From Acidobacteriota bacterium (GTDB lineage: Bacteria; Acidobacteriota; Terriglobia; Terriglobales; Acidobacteriaceae): a stretch of DNA of 6,551 bases. Of this stretch, positions 1 to 5,798 are shown piece after piece. The stretch spans positions 1 through 6,551 of the forward strand of contig JAJXXG010001116.1 in assembly GCA_021781255.1 (NCBI GenBank), written 5' to 3'. Position 1 is the stretch's first letter; each line of letters opens with the position of its first letter. A model generated the notes under the pieces. The model worked only from the letters and a program-made list of their open reading frames with translations. It searched no databases and was not told the DNA's origin. A program made the position numbers and the translations under genes.

Positions 1-338
1 CGCAATGTCACGAAATCGGGACCCGACGCGACCTGCTCCCAGGCCACGCGCCAGAGGTCGCCGTGGTCGGGGATTTCAGCGCGGCCGGCGGAGGTTTCCA
101 CCGTGCAGCCGGCGACAGAAGGAAGACACTCATCCCATCCGCTGGCGTCGCTTGCCTCAAAGGCCATGGCGCGTGTTCGCGGGCCAGGAGGAGCAAGCGG
201 GGCCTGCAGTAACTCATTGTGATGAATGCGGATAGAGGCGATTTTCCCGCCCAGGCCGGGGAGGATGCTGACGGAACAATCGCCGCTTTGCATGAGAACG
301 TTTTCTTTGGAGGGTGCGGCTACAGTTCCGTCAGTCAC
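1..338 (-). CDS. Aldose 1-epimerase-like protein (partial, 3' end outside window)
   Basis: The reading frame is open from a GTG at 338-336 to the left edge (112 codons), so the window holds only the N-terminal third or so. The protein is probably a cytoplasmic carbohydrate mutarotase-type enzyme (GalM/aldose epimerase fold) that interconverts anomers of a sugar or sugar derivative; the substrate cannot be told. Visible signs are an N-terminal beta-strand pattern with LPGLGGKIASI (residues 26-36), GWDE at 67-70 and IPDHGDLW at 89-96, typical of this family's GWDExxP...IPDHG signature. GTG is chosen because a strong GAGGAGGGG Shine-Dalgarno lies 9 bases upstream (356-348), inside the last codons of the decarboxylase. 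An in-frame ATG at 293 is the alternative, but no comparable site precedes it. The stop of the upstream gene is only 6 bases away, which implies an operon and translational coupling. The family call is from motif recognition, not a search. Confidence 0.82.
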   Translation of the reverse strand, partial: MTDGTVAAPSKENVLMQSGDCSVSILPGLGGKIASIRIHHNELLQAPLAPPGPRTRAMAFEASDASGWDECLPSVAGCTVETSAGRAEIPDHGDLWRVAWEQVASGPDFVTL

Positions 339-344
339 CGGTTC

Positions 345-1724
345 TTACCCCTCCTCGACCTTCGCACAGGCCGCAGTCAGCGTTACCCATATCCTGTCAA
401 GCCATGCCTCGTGCTCGGGCTTCATCAGCACACTGCGCAGACAGGTCACATGACCGCTTGCGTCTCTGCCGGTGCCGGCCGGGCGAAACCAGGATTGCGG
501 CAATTGTACAAGGGCAAGGTGCAAATCATCTGCGGCGCAGGCCACAAAAACCTTCTGTGCCAGTTCGGAAACCCGCTCGGAAGAGTCGGCGTTGAGCTGC
601 CAGACCACAATATCCAGCTCGGGCGGACCAGCCGCCAGCGGCAGAAAGCGCGCGGTCTTGCCCTGGCGCAGCCGCCGGTCCAGCTCGAGGGCGGCAGCGC
701 GCCCGCGCGCCAGGCCGCGGGCGAAGGTGCCGCCCGGCGTGAGCGGCAAGAGCTGCTGGGTGGCCCACAAGGCCACCGCGGCAGCGCCGGCGCGGGAGCA
801 CTCCAGGCTGATCTCGCCCAGGTGCAACTCCTTTGATGTGAAATAGGTATAGGGTGAGTCGTGCTTGTAAAAGCGGCCCACGGCGGGGTCGCGGAAGAGC
901 ACGCAGCCGCAACCGTAGGGCTGGAGGCCGTGCTTGTGGGGATCGACGACGATTGAGTCCGCCTGGCTGATGGCTGCATAGGCCTTGCGGGCCGGTTCAT
1001 CCAGCGCTTCGGGAATGAGCCGGAAGTAACCGCCATAGGCGGCATCCACATGAATACGGAAGCCGTAGCGCTGGCGGAGGTCGAGAATCTGGTCCAGCGG
1101 ATCGACGGCGCCAATGGCCGTGGTGCCGAGGGTGACGACGACGGTGCCCACGTCGCCCTTGCGCAGTTCGGCCTCAAGCATGTTGAGGTCCATGCGGCCC
1201 CGGGCGTCTGAGGGAATGGCGGAGTAGCTGAGCTGGAGGACGGCGGAGATGCGCTGGTGGGTGTAGTGCGCCTGCGCGGAGCCGACGATGCGGTGGCCGG
1301 GCGCAAGCTGGCCGGCGACCCAGAGCGCTTCGAGGTTGGCGAGGGTTCCGCTGGAGGTGAGGTGGCCGAGGTAAGTGTCTGCCCAGCCGAACATGCGGGC
1401 GATTTCCGCCACGGCTTCGATTTCCATTTGTGAGCTGGCGCGGCCGCCGTCGCGGGCGTGATTGTTGGGGTTGATGGCCATGGCCAGGGCATAGGCGGCG
1501 CGCGCAATGGGGTGCGGCGGCTTGAGCATCTGCCCGGCGTAGAGCGGGTGGAAATAAGGATAGTTGTCGCCCAGGCGGTGCGCTGTTGCTGCGAGAATCG
1601 CCTCCATATCCTGCGGGCTGGCAGCGGATTCGGGAGCGGGATCGAAGGCCGGCAGCGAGCCGAACTCCGCCTCCAGCGCCTCAGCGGCGCGCGCGAGCAG
1701 GCCAGGAACAGGATCGGTGGGCAT
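345..1724 (-). CDS. Group II PLP-dependent amino-acid decarboxylase
   Basis: This is a 459-residue cytoplasmic enzyme of the pyridoxal-5'-phosphate group II decarboxylase family (PF00282: aromatic amino acid, glutamate, tyrosine and histidine-type decarboxylases). It should remove the alpha-carboxyl of an L-amino acid to give an amine and CO2. All core parts are visible in order: SSGTLAN (124-130) for phosphate binding; AHYTH with the ring-stacking His153; HVDAAYGG with Asp227, which pairs with the pyridine nitrogen; and DPHKHG with the Schiff-base Lys264. The length is normal for the family and I see no damage. The ATG start has AAAGG (1735-1731) six bases upstream. The substrate is not readable from sequence. 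The gene is the first of a pair with the aldose-epimerase-like gene, whose ribosome binding site it contains. Other group II members that act as aldehyde synthases share these motifs, so plain decarboxylation is likely but not certain. Confidence 0.92.
   Translation of the reverse strand: MPTDPVPGLLARAAEALEAEFGSLPAFDPAPESAASPQDMEAILAATAHRLGDNYPYFHPLYAGQMLKPPHPIARAAYALAMAINPNNHARDGGRASSQMEIEAVAEIARMFGWADTYLGHLTSSGTLANLEALWVAGQLAPGHRIVGSAQAHYTHQRISAVLQLSYSAIPSDARGRMDLNMLEAELRKGDVGTVVVTLGTTAIGAVDPLDQILDLRQRYGFRIHVDAAYGGYFRLIPEALDEPARKAYAAISQADSIVVDPHKHGLQPYGCGCVLFRDPAVGRFYKHDSPYTYFTSKELHLGEISLECSRAGAAAVALWATQQLLPLTPGGTFARGLARGRAAALELDRRLRQGKTARFLPLAAGPPELDIVVWQLNADSSERVSELAQKVFVACAADDLHLALVQLPQSWFRPAGTGRDASGHVTCLRSVLMKPEHEAWLDRIWVTLTAACAKVEEG
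348..356 (-). promoter_or_regulatory. Shine-Dalgarno of the epimerase gene inside the decarboxylase C-terminus
   Basis: The minus-strand sequence GAGGAGGGG encodes the final Glu-Glu-Gly of the decarboxylase and lies 9 bases before the GTG at 338. It is the strongest ribosome-binding match near either possible start, so it decides the start choice and suggests coupled translation. Confidence 0.7.
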
Positions 1725-1758
1725 TACGAACCTTTACGGTATCACAGCCAGGGGTGGC

Positions 1759-1787
1759 AGCATAGGGTTCTTATTTTGAATTGTTTA
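1759..1787 (-). promoter_or_regulatory. Candidate promoter for the decarboxylase operon
   Basis: On the minus strand TAAACA (1787-1782) and TATGCT (1764-1759) are separated by 17 bases; each matches 4 of 6 positions of the sigma-70 type -35 and -10 consensus. The site sits in the only AT-rich patch of the divergent region and would start transcription about 30 bases before the ATG. It is a weak match, so treat it as a candidate. Confidence 0.35.
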
Positions 1788-1853
1788 CAGGAGGCAAAAA
1801 CTGGCGGCCGTGGGCAATGCGGTGGTTTTAAGGGCGCAATTCTGCCTGATCGG

Positions 1854-1862
1854 TGCTACACT
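1854..1862 (+). promoter_or_regulatory. Extended -10 element, likely cold-shock gene promoter
   Basis: TG-C-TACACT is an extended -10 (TGn plus a hexamer matching TATAAT at 4 of 6 positions). I see no good -35 at the expected distance, which is tolerable for extended -10 promoters. Transcription would start near 1869 and give a leader of roughly 105-110 nt before the ATG at 1977, similar to the long leaders known for cold-shock genes. Confidence 0.45.
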
Positions 1863-1871
1863 GGGTGTAGC
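1855..1871. repeat. Perfect 17-base palindrome (7-bp arms) over the cold-shock promoter
   Basis: GCTACAC-TGG-GTGTAGC is a perfect inverted repeat with 7-base arms and a 3-base centre. Its left arm overlaps the proposed -10 hexamer and its right arm reaches the expected transcription start. As DNA it is placed like an operator for a dimeric repressor. As RNA it would only form if transcription began further upstream. Which applies cannot be read from the sequence. Confidence 0.6.
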
Positions 1872-1885
1872 GTTAGAGCCGAACC

Positions 1886-1906
1886 GGGCGTGAGCAGCGC
1901 TCGCCC
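1886..1906 (+). other. Hairpin in the cold-shock mRNA leader
   Basis: GGGCG and AGC on the left pair with GCT and CGCCC on the right, leaving a two-base TG bulge and a 3-base loop. The stem would sit near the 5' end of the predicted leader RNA. Leader structures control translation of cold-shock genes in other bacteria; a role here is inference. Confidence 0.4.
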
Positions 1907-1976
1907 AACCAAGCAAGATTCTGCCAGTGGTCGCTCCGATTCATCCAGCGCAATTCAATTCAGGAAACAGAAGCAA

Positions 1977-2177
1977 ATGGAACAAGGTACAGTGAAGTGG
2001 TTCAATGACGCGAAGGGCTTCGGCTTTATTTCGCGCCAGAACGGCGAGGATGTCTTCGTGCACTACTCGGCGATCAACTCGAGTGGTTTCAAGAGTCTGC
2101 AGGAAGGCCAGGCCGTGCAGTTCAACGTGGTGAAGGGGCCCAAGGGCTGGCAGGCTGCGGACGTTCAGCCGCTGTAA
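1977..2177 (+). CDS. csp: Cold-shock domain protein (CspA family)
   Basis: A single-domain, 66-residue, cytoplasmic, nucleic-acid-binding protein. Members bind single-stranded RNA and DNA and melt RNA secondary structure, acting as RNA chaperones in the cold or in normal growth. The entire OB-fold signature is present: GTVKWFND (4-11), RNP1 KGFGFIS (13-19) and RNP2 VFVHY (26-30), followed by SAI and a C-terminal [11 protein letters not shown] that matches the usual last strand. The length is exactly that expected for the family. The reading frame is open much further upstream, but the ATG at 1977 gives the canonical N-terminus and is preceded by AGGAAAC at a slightly long spacing. The gene is monocistronic: a long leader lies before it and an intrinsic terminator about 40 bases after. 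Whether this copy is actually cold-induced cannot be told. Confidence 0.97.
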   Translation: MEQGTVKWFNDAKGFGFISRQNGEDVFVHYSAINSSGFKSLQEGQAVQFNVVKGPKGWQAADVQPL

Positions 2178-2214
2178 CCGATAGGCCGCCCGATTCCGGC
2201 AGAATCGAGTGAAC

Positions 2215-2257
2215 AAACGCGAGGGCAGGGAGCGATCCCTGTCCTCGTTTTGCGTTT
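2215..2257 (+). terminator. Rho-independent terminator of the cold-shock gene
   Basis: CGAGGGCAGGGA (2220-2231) pairs with TCCCTGTCCTCG (2236-2247) through 12 base pairs including one G-U, closing a GCGA tetraloop of the stable GNRA type, and is followed by TTTTGCGTTT. AAACGC just before the stem could also pair with GCGTTT after the T run. It lies about 40 bases past the cold-shock stop codon. Confidence 0.88.
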
Positions 2258-2346
2258 GGGGACAGGTTGTGGCCGGCGGTCGCACAAACGTCCCGAGCAG
2301 GGCTGGTCGCGACGATTGCCGCGCGGCGCCAGCAGGCCGCCCGCGG

Positions 2347-2352
2347 TATGAT
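2347..2352 (+). promoter_or_regulatory. Candidate -10 for the thioredoxin-DUF3738 gene
   Basis: TATGAT matches the -10 consensus at 5 of 6 positions and would start transcription about 50 bases before the ATG at 2409. No recognisable -35 lies 16-18 bases upstream, in a stretch that is almost pure GC, so the call is tentative. A separate promoter is expected because a strong terminator stands upstream. Confidence 0.3.
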
Positions 2353-2408
2353 GCCTGACGTGGAATAAGGACGCTTGCACCCTCACTGCTTCGGGGAGGT
2401 TCGCAGCC

Positions 2409-3608
2409 ATGGCACGGGCATTTCTGAGCTGTGCGGCATGGGTCGTTCTGTTTCTGGTCATTCCCTGCTGCACTGGTGGGCGAGCGCAGGCGCAGATTCG
2501 CCTCGGTCAGCCGGTCCCCGCGCTGCACCTGGGTTCGGTGCTTGCCGGACCGAGAAATATTCCTATCGCTGGTCACGCCATGCTCATCGAATTCTGGGCG
2601 ACATGGTGCGCGCCGTGCCGCGCGGCAATCCCTCACCTGAACCAGCTGGCGGAGCAGTTTCGCGGGCGTGGCATCGACTTTGTTGCCATGAGCTGCGAGA
2701 CGCCCGAGGTTGTGAAGCTATTTCTCACCAGATATCCGATGGCAGGAACGGTTGCGGTCGATGCCGATTGCGCGACGGACAGGTTGTTCTCCGGGCCGGG
2801 CTATCCGAGCACGGTTCTGATCGGCAGCGACGGGAAGCTGGCCGCCGTGACGTTCCCCTCCAATGTGACGCCCGCGGTGCTCAATGCGCTGCTCTCGCAA
2901 GAGGATCTGCCGCTTGCCCCCGCGGCTGCTGACCTGCGCTGGCAGCTCTCCCACAGCATGCTCATCAACAGGCCGCCCAAGACCGAGGTGGATGCAGACG
3001 TCCGCATTGTGGTTCGGCACGCTGACAAAGCCGGGAGCGCCGCGGGCGGCGGGAATGAATTTGAAAGCACCGGCAGCTTGCTCAAGGATCTGCTGGCAGT
3101 GTCTTACGGAACTTCGGCGGCCCGCATCGAGATGCCCGCGTATCTGGCCAGGGATGCGTTCTCCGTGCAGGCGTGGGTTTCAAACGGCGACTCGGAGTCG
3201 CTGAAGCCGCTGCTTCAGGCGGCTGTTCAAGCTGCGGCGGGCATTCGCGTCCGGCGGGAAACGCGGTTGACCGAGGTTGTGGCTCTGTCAGGCTTTCCGG
3301 GCAGGCTGGCTCCCGCGCGGAAGGCGCCAATGATGTTTCAGGCCGAGTCGGGAAAGCTGTCGTGCGCGGCTTGCAGCGCGGAGGAGCTTCGCGCGCAGGT
3401 AGAAAGACTGCTGGGCAAGGTCGTGGTGCTCGATAACGCGCCCGCAGGGAAATTCAGCGGCGACCTTGAGTGGGATACGAACAGGCCGGGAGATTTCGAA
3501 GCCGTGTTGCGCGAGCGCTTCGGGCTGGAGTTGTTGCCGGAGAAACGGCCAATCGAGTTCCTGATCGTGGACGCGCTCGATGCCCAACCCCGCAGCGCGG
3601 CCAGGTAA
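2409..3608 (+). CDS. Exported TlpA-like thioredoxin fused to a DUF3738 (TIGR03435) domain
   Basis: A 399-residue protein with two domains. Residues 1-28 form a signal peptide with a hydrophobic core (11-19) and an AQA cleavage site after Ala28, so the mature protein should act in the periplasm. Residues about 31-165 are a TlpA/ResA-like thiol-disulfide oxidoreductase: EFWATWCAPC has the active-site pair Cys67/Cys70, and GYPST has the cis-proline Pro133. Residues about 180-393 resemble DUF3738/TIGR03435, a family of unknown function best known from Acidobacteria: SYGTSAARIEMPAYL, GKFSGDLEWD (347-356) and the terminal PIEFLIVDALD fit its pattern. Cys319 and Cys322 make a second CxxC in this part, and Cys96 and Cys121 are extra cysteines in the thioredoxin part. 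The ATG is supported by GGGGAGG nine bases upstream. The likely role is reduction or isomerisation of disulfides in exported proteins; the partner is unknown. The gene appears to stand alone. Confidence 0.88.
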   Translation: MARAFLSCAAWVVLFLVIPCCTGGRAQAQIRLGQPVPALHLGSVLAGPRNIPIAGHAMLIEFWATWCAPCRAAIPHLNQLAEQFRGRGIDFVAMSCETPEVVKLFLTRYPMAGTVAVDADCATDRLFSGPGYPSTVLIGSDGKLAAVTFPSNVTPAVLNALLSQEDLPLAPAAADLRWQLSHSMLINRPPKTEVDADVRIVVRHADKAGSAAGGGNEFESTGSLLKDLLAVSYGTSAARIEMPAYLARDAFSVQAWVSNGDSESLKPLLQAAVQAAAGIRVRRETRLTEVVALSGFPGRLAPARKAPMMFQAESGKLSCAACSAEELRAQVERLLGKVVVLDNAPAGKFSGDLEWDTNRPGDFEAVLRERFGLELLPEKRPIEFLIVDALDAQPRSAAR

Positions 3609-3749
3609 GGCCGAGCGGGTATGAATGCGGACAAAGGGCACTTTTCGGGGCTCCGAATTCTGTAATTTGGGACCGCGCATACCTCAGCAAGCCGATGCGG
3701 CAGCCGCGGCCTCAGGCCTCTCAGGAGCGGATCGCCCAAGCGCCTCGGG

Positions 3750-3769
3750 CCGCACTAAAGCAAGTGCGG
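3750..3769. repeat. 7-bp inverted repeat downstream of the thioredoxin-DUF3738 gene
   Basis: CCGCACT and AGTGCGG are perfect inverted arms around a 6-base AAAGCA loop. It has the shape of a terminator stem but no T tract follows, so it is only a possible factor-assisted terminator or mRNA 3' end. Confidence 0.4.
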
Positions 3770-3780
3770 GGATGCCTACC

Positions 3781-3843
3781 TTGGTAACTTCCGGTACGTA
3801 TGTAATGTATTTATTTGCGACAGAAACTAGTTTAATCACTAAT
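3781..3843 (+). promoter_or_regulatory. Candidate promoter region of the kelch lipoprotein gene
   Basis: Two weak sigma-70 type pairs lie in the most AT-rich stretch of the window: TTGGTA (3781-3786) with TAATGT (3803-3808), 16 bases apart, and TTGCGA (3815-3820) with ACTAAT (3838-3843), 17 bases apart. Either would leave a leader of roughly 180-215 nt. Neither match is strong enough to prefer. Confidence 0.3.
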
Positions 3844-3991
3844 GCAGGGGTTTAGGCATATAGGCGCGAGTGTAAGTTCGCATTCTCGAAGGCAATATCA
3901 TCGGGTACGTTCCATCTTGCGCCGGTACAGCTTACGGCAAAAACGCAACCTTGAGATAGACGAAAGACTCACAGGCAATACACTACAAGAC

Positions 3992-4015
3992 TCTGTAAGT
4001 ACGGGAACTTACAGA
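3992..4015. repeat. 9-bp perfect inverted repeat just before the kelch lipoprotein start
   Basis: TCTGTAAGT (3992-4000) and ACTTACAGA (4007-4015) are perfect inverted arms around ACGGGA. The repeat ends 19 bases before the ATG at 4035. It could be a leader hairpin that affects ribosome access or message stability, or a DNA operator. It is not a terminator, because no T run follows. Confidence 0.6.
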
Positions 4016-4034
4016 ATTAAGCGAGAGATCTAAC

Positions 4035-5555
4035 ATGATGAGACAACAAAATTGGCATCTAACCCTTGGCGCGATCGTGCTTGCGGCCGGGGCAACCTTA
4101 ATTTCCGGTTGCGGTGGTGGTAGCGGCAGCAGCAACACTACATCTCCGCCGCCTGCGCCACAAATTCAGAACATTAACAGTTCAACGACGCCCTCGAGCC
4201 CTGTGAGCCTGCCGATTGAGATTAACGGCAGCAACTTCCAGGCCGCGCCGGGCAAAGTTACTTTCACACAGGGCAGCATTTCGGTCGATCTGGTGCCAAC
4301 GACTTCAGTCTGGTCCGACACTGGAGTTGTGGCTGCGGTTCCCGCGGGGAGCACATCGACGAGCTTCACCGTCCCCGGCACGGTGAGCGTTACGGTCACT
4401 ACGTCTGGCGGGACGAGTAACGCAGTTGCTGTGAACCTGGTCCCGACACTGACCTTCAACCCGAGCGCGATGGGCTGGTCAACGACGATGGCATTGCCCA
4501 AGCCGATGACGGGGCTTCGCGCCGTGGCCGTGCCAGGGAGCAGCAGCAGCAGCGCCTTCGCGATCATCACAGGAGGCTATGACGGCAGCGCCAACACAAC
4601 CACCGTCTGGGCGAACAACTTGAATCAGGACGGCACGGTGGGCGATACGACAAACACCACATGGACGACGATTGCGACGAATCCGCTTCCCACGACGCTT
4701 GCGCATCATGCGATGGCCGAAGCGGACGATACGAATTCGCTGGTGCCTGTGGGCAAGCGGTTTATCTACGTTATCGGCGGGCAGGTGAACGCAACCGATA
4801 ACGGTGGAACCAACACGGTCTATGTCGCCAGCGTGGATTCGACTGCCGGCACGGTCGGCACATGGACCACGCTCACGAACCCACTGCCTCAGCCGCTGCT
4901 TGGCATGTCGGCCACCGTGCATAACGGGTATCTGTACGCAGCGGGGGGCCTGAACACCAATGGAGTGCCGGTGGGCGTCGTCTATTCCGCGCTGGTCAAT
5001 TCCGACGGCACGCTCGGAACGTGGACAACGTCCACAAACAGCCTTCCGACGCCAAGGGCTTTCGGAACGATGTTCGTTTTCGGAGGCATCATCTACTACA
5101 TCAACGGCGACCCAAACTCTTCAGTTCCGCCGAACGAGCAAGGCGTTGGAGACAAATCCGTGTATTACGCAAACGCGCTCCGCGGTGCGGTTGGGACATG
5201 GGTACAGAATGGGAACTCGACAATCCATGATCGAGCAAAGGGAGTGCTCTTCGCTGCATATGGGCAAGTCATTTCAGGCGAAGGTGTCTACAATGGCAGC
5301 GCTGGCTCCGGTGAAATGGAGACTTCCACGATCAATGCAACGAACACCGGAAACCTCGCTCTGAACTCGTGGAACGGCCTTACCGGATCCACAGATCCGA
5401 CAGCCAACGTGTACAACGCTGCCGGATTTACCAGCCCGCTTGTCTCCACGACAAACGCACCGCGCTTCCTGATTTTTGGGGGGCAGGCGCTGACCGGCAC
5501 CACCGGCGCGGGCGGTGCGCTCAGCAGCACGGTGTACTACAACAGCAAGCCGTAA
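4035..5555 (+). CDS. IPT/TIG plus kelch-repeat beta-propeller lipoprotein
   Basis: A 506-residue secreted lipoprotein of unknown specific function. Residues 1-25 are a lipoprotein signal ending in the lipobox ISGC, with Cys26 as the lipidated residue, then a Gly/Ser/Thr/Pro-rich linker (27-42). Residues about 43-136 resemble an IPT/TIG immunoglobulin-like domain: a statement of position (INGSNF), a KVTF strand, and a final TSGGTSNAVAVNL. From about 145 to the end there are kelch-type blades, with glycine pairs in IITGGY (177-182), YVIGGQ (245-250), YAAGGL (301-306), YYINGD (354-359), VISGEG (412-417) and LIFGGQ (479-484), and a recurring GT(V/L)GTWTT...LP(Q/T)P unit. About six blades suggest a closed propeller, typical of binding to glycans or proteins at the cell surface. 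The start is the first of two adjacent ATGs; the ribosome binding site is poor (purine-rich GCGAGAG). Ser/Thr/Asn content is high. The gene stands alone and ends at a strong terminator. Confidence 0.85.
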   Translation: MMRQQNWHLTLGAIVLAAGATLISGCGGGSGSSNTTSPPPAPQIQNINSSTTPSSPVSLPIEINGSNFQAAPGKVTFTQGSISVDLVPTTSVWSDTGVVAAVPAGSTSTSFTVPGTVSVTVTTSGGTSNAVAVNLVPTLTFNPSAMGWSTTMALPKPMTGLRAVAVPGSSSSSAFAIITGGYDGSANTTTVWANNLNQDGTVGDTTNTTWTTIATNPLPTTLAHHAMAEADDTNSLVPVGKRFIYVIGGQVNATDNGGTNTVYVASVDSTAGTVGTWTTLTNPLPQPLLGMSATVHNGYLYAAGGLNTNGVPVGVVYSALVNSDGTLGTWTTSTNSLPTPRAFGTMFVFGGIIYYINGDPNSSVPPNEQGVGDKSVYYANALRGAVGTWVQNGNSTIHDRAKGVLFAAYGQVISGEGVYNGSAGSGEMETSTINATNTGNLALNSWNGLTGSTDPTANVYNAAGFTSPLVSTTNAPRFLIFGGQALTGTTGAGGALSSTVYYNSKP

Positions 5556-5566
5556 GTTGGCGCAAA

Positions 5567-5600
5567 AAATCCCAGGTCTCGATGGTGAGACCTGGGATTT
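5567..5600. terminator. Bidirectional rho-independent terminator between convergent genes
   Basis: AAATCCCAGGTCTC (5567-5580) and GAGACCTGGGATTT (5587-5600) form a perfect 14-bp stem around a 6-base loop, starting 12 bases after the lipoprotein stop codon. The six As at 5564-5569 give a six-T run on the minus strand, so the site is a strong terminator for leftward transcription from the PEP carboxylase gene; rightward it has a shorter ATTT tail. Confidence 0.93.
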
Positions 5601-5798
5601 AGCTTGTCTCAGCGAGCCCATGCAACGGTTACGAACTTGAGATCATTCCTTTGCGGCGCACTCCTCCGCCCAAAATCTCTCAGGCCAGCATTGCAGATTC
5701 TTTTCCGGGCCGGGGAACAATGAAACGCAAGCCTGAGAACGCTCCCGGAGCAGCCACCCACACAAAATCTGTAACCCTGTGCTCGCGCGAAACTGTGC
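5601..5798 (-). other. PEP carboxylase 3' untranslated region with inverted repeats
   Basis: These 198 bases lie between the terminator and the PEP carboxylase stop codon and hold no supportable gene. TCTCAGGC (5678-5685) and GCCTGAGA (5731-5738) are perfect 8-base inverted arms 45 bases apart; TTCC and GGAA around 5703-5717 could form a small stem inside; and CAGATT near 5695 is inverted as AATCTG near 5765. Read on the minus strand this would be a folded mRNA tail of the carboxylase transcript. Function is unknown. Confidence 0.4.

Larger units (their letters stand above)
3609..4034 (+). other. 426-base gene-free region, AT-rich leader of the kelch lipoprotein
   Basis: No reading frame here has a ribosome binding site or a recognisable product. 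The left part (to about 3780) is GC-rich like its surroundings and holds a small hairpin (TTCGG/CCGAA around 3650) and a 7-bp inverted repeat at 3750-3769. From about 3781 to 4020 the composition drops to roughly 43% GC by hand count, and to 33% in the first 60 bases. Such a region upstream of a secreted-protein gene probably carries its promoter and leader. No convincing terminator for the thioredoxin-DUF3738 gene is visible, because none of the hairpins is followed by a T run. Confidence 0.6.

Noticed and set aside
219..836. Large plus-strand frames opposite the decarboxylase and epimerase genes
   Set aside because: They are antisense shadows of genes with clear catalytic motifs; their translations are low-complexity and match no known pattern.
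1801..1890. Short frame after an AGGAGG at 1789-1794 in the divergent region
   Set aside because: A perfect Shine-Dalgarno is present but the only start at a proper distance is a CTG, and the GTG at 1810 is too far. About 27 codons with no recognisable pattern; it also runs through the palindrome.
1458..1976. Long in-frame upstream extension of the cold-shock protein frame
   Set aside because: The frame is open by GC bias across the antisense of the decarboxylase and the intergenic region. The protein start at 1977 gives the exact canonical cold-shock N-terminus and length.
1941..2636. Minus-strand frame across the cold-shock gene and the thioredoxin start
   Set aside because: It is antisense to two well-supported genes and a terminator, and its Arg/Pro/Ala-rich product is typical of a GC-rich shadow frame.
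3625..3855. 76-codon frame after the thioredoxin-DUF3738 gene
   Set aside because: No ribosome binding site and the sequence crosses a sharp composition change; it reads as chance open frame.
3842..4033. 63-codon frame ending one base before the lipoprotein ATG
   Set aside because: No Shine-Dalgarno before its ATG, an arginine-rich composition without recognisable pattern, and it spans the inverted repeat. Its position next to the lipoprotein start is suggestive of a leader peptide, but coding evidence is lacking.
5638..5700. Plus-strand resemblance to the 3' half of a glycine riboswitch (ATCTCTCAGGC preceded by a GAGAT that can pair)
   Set aside because: The conserved central core of that riboswitch is not present, and no plus-strand gene follows; the motif lies in the 3' region of a minus-strand gene.
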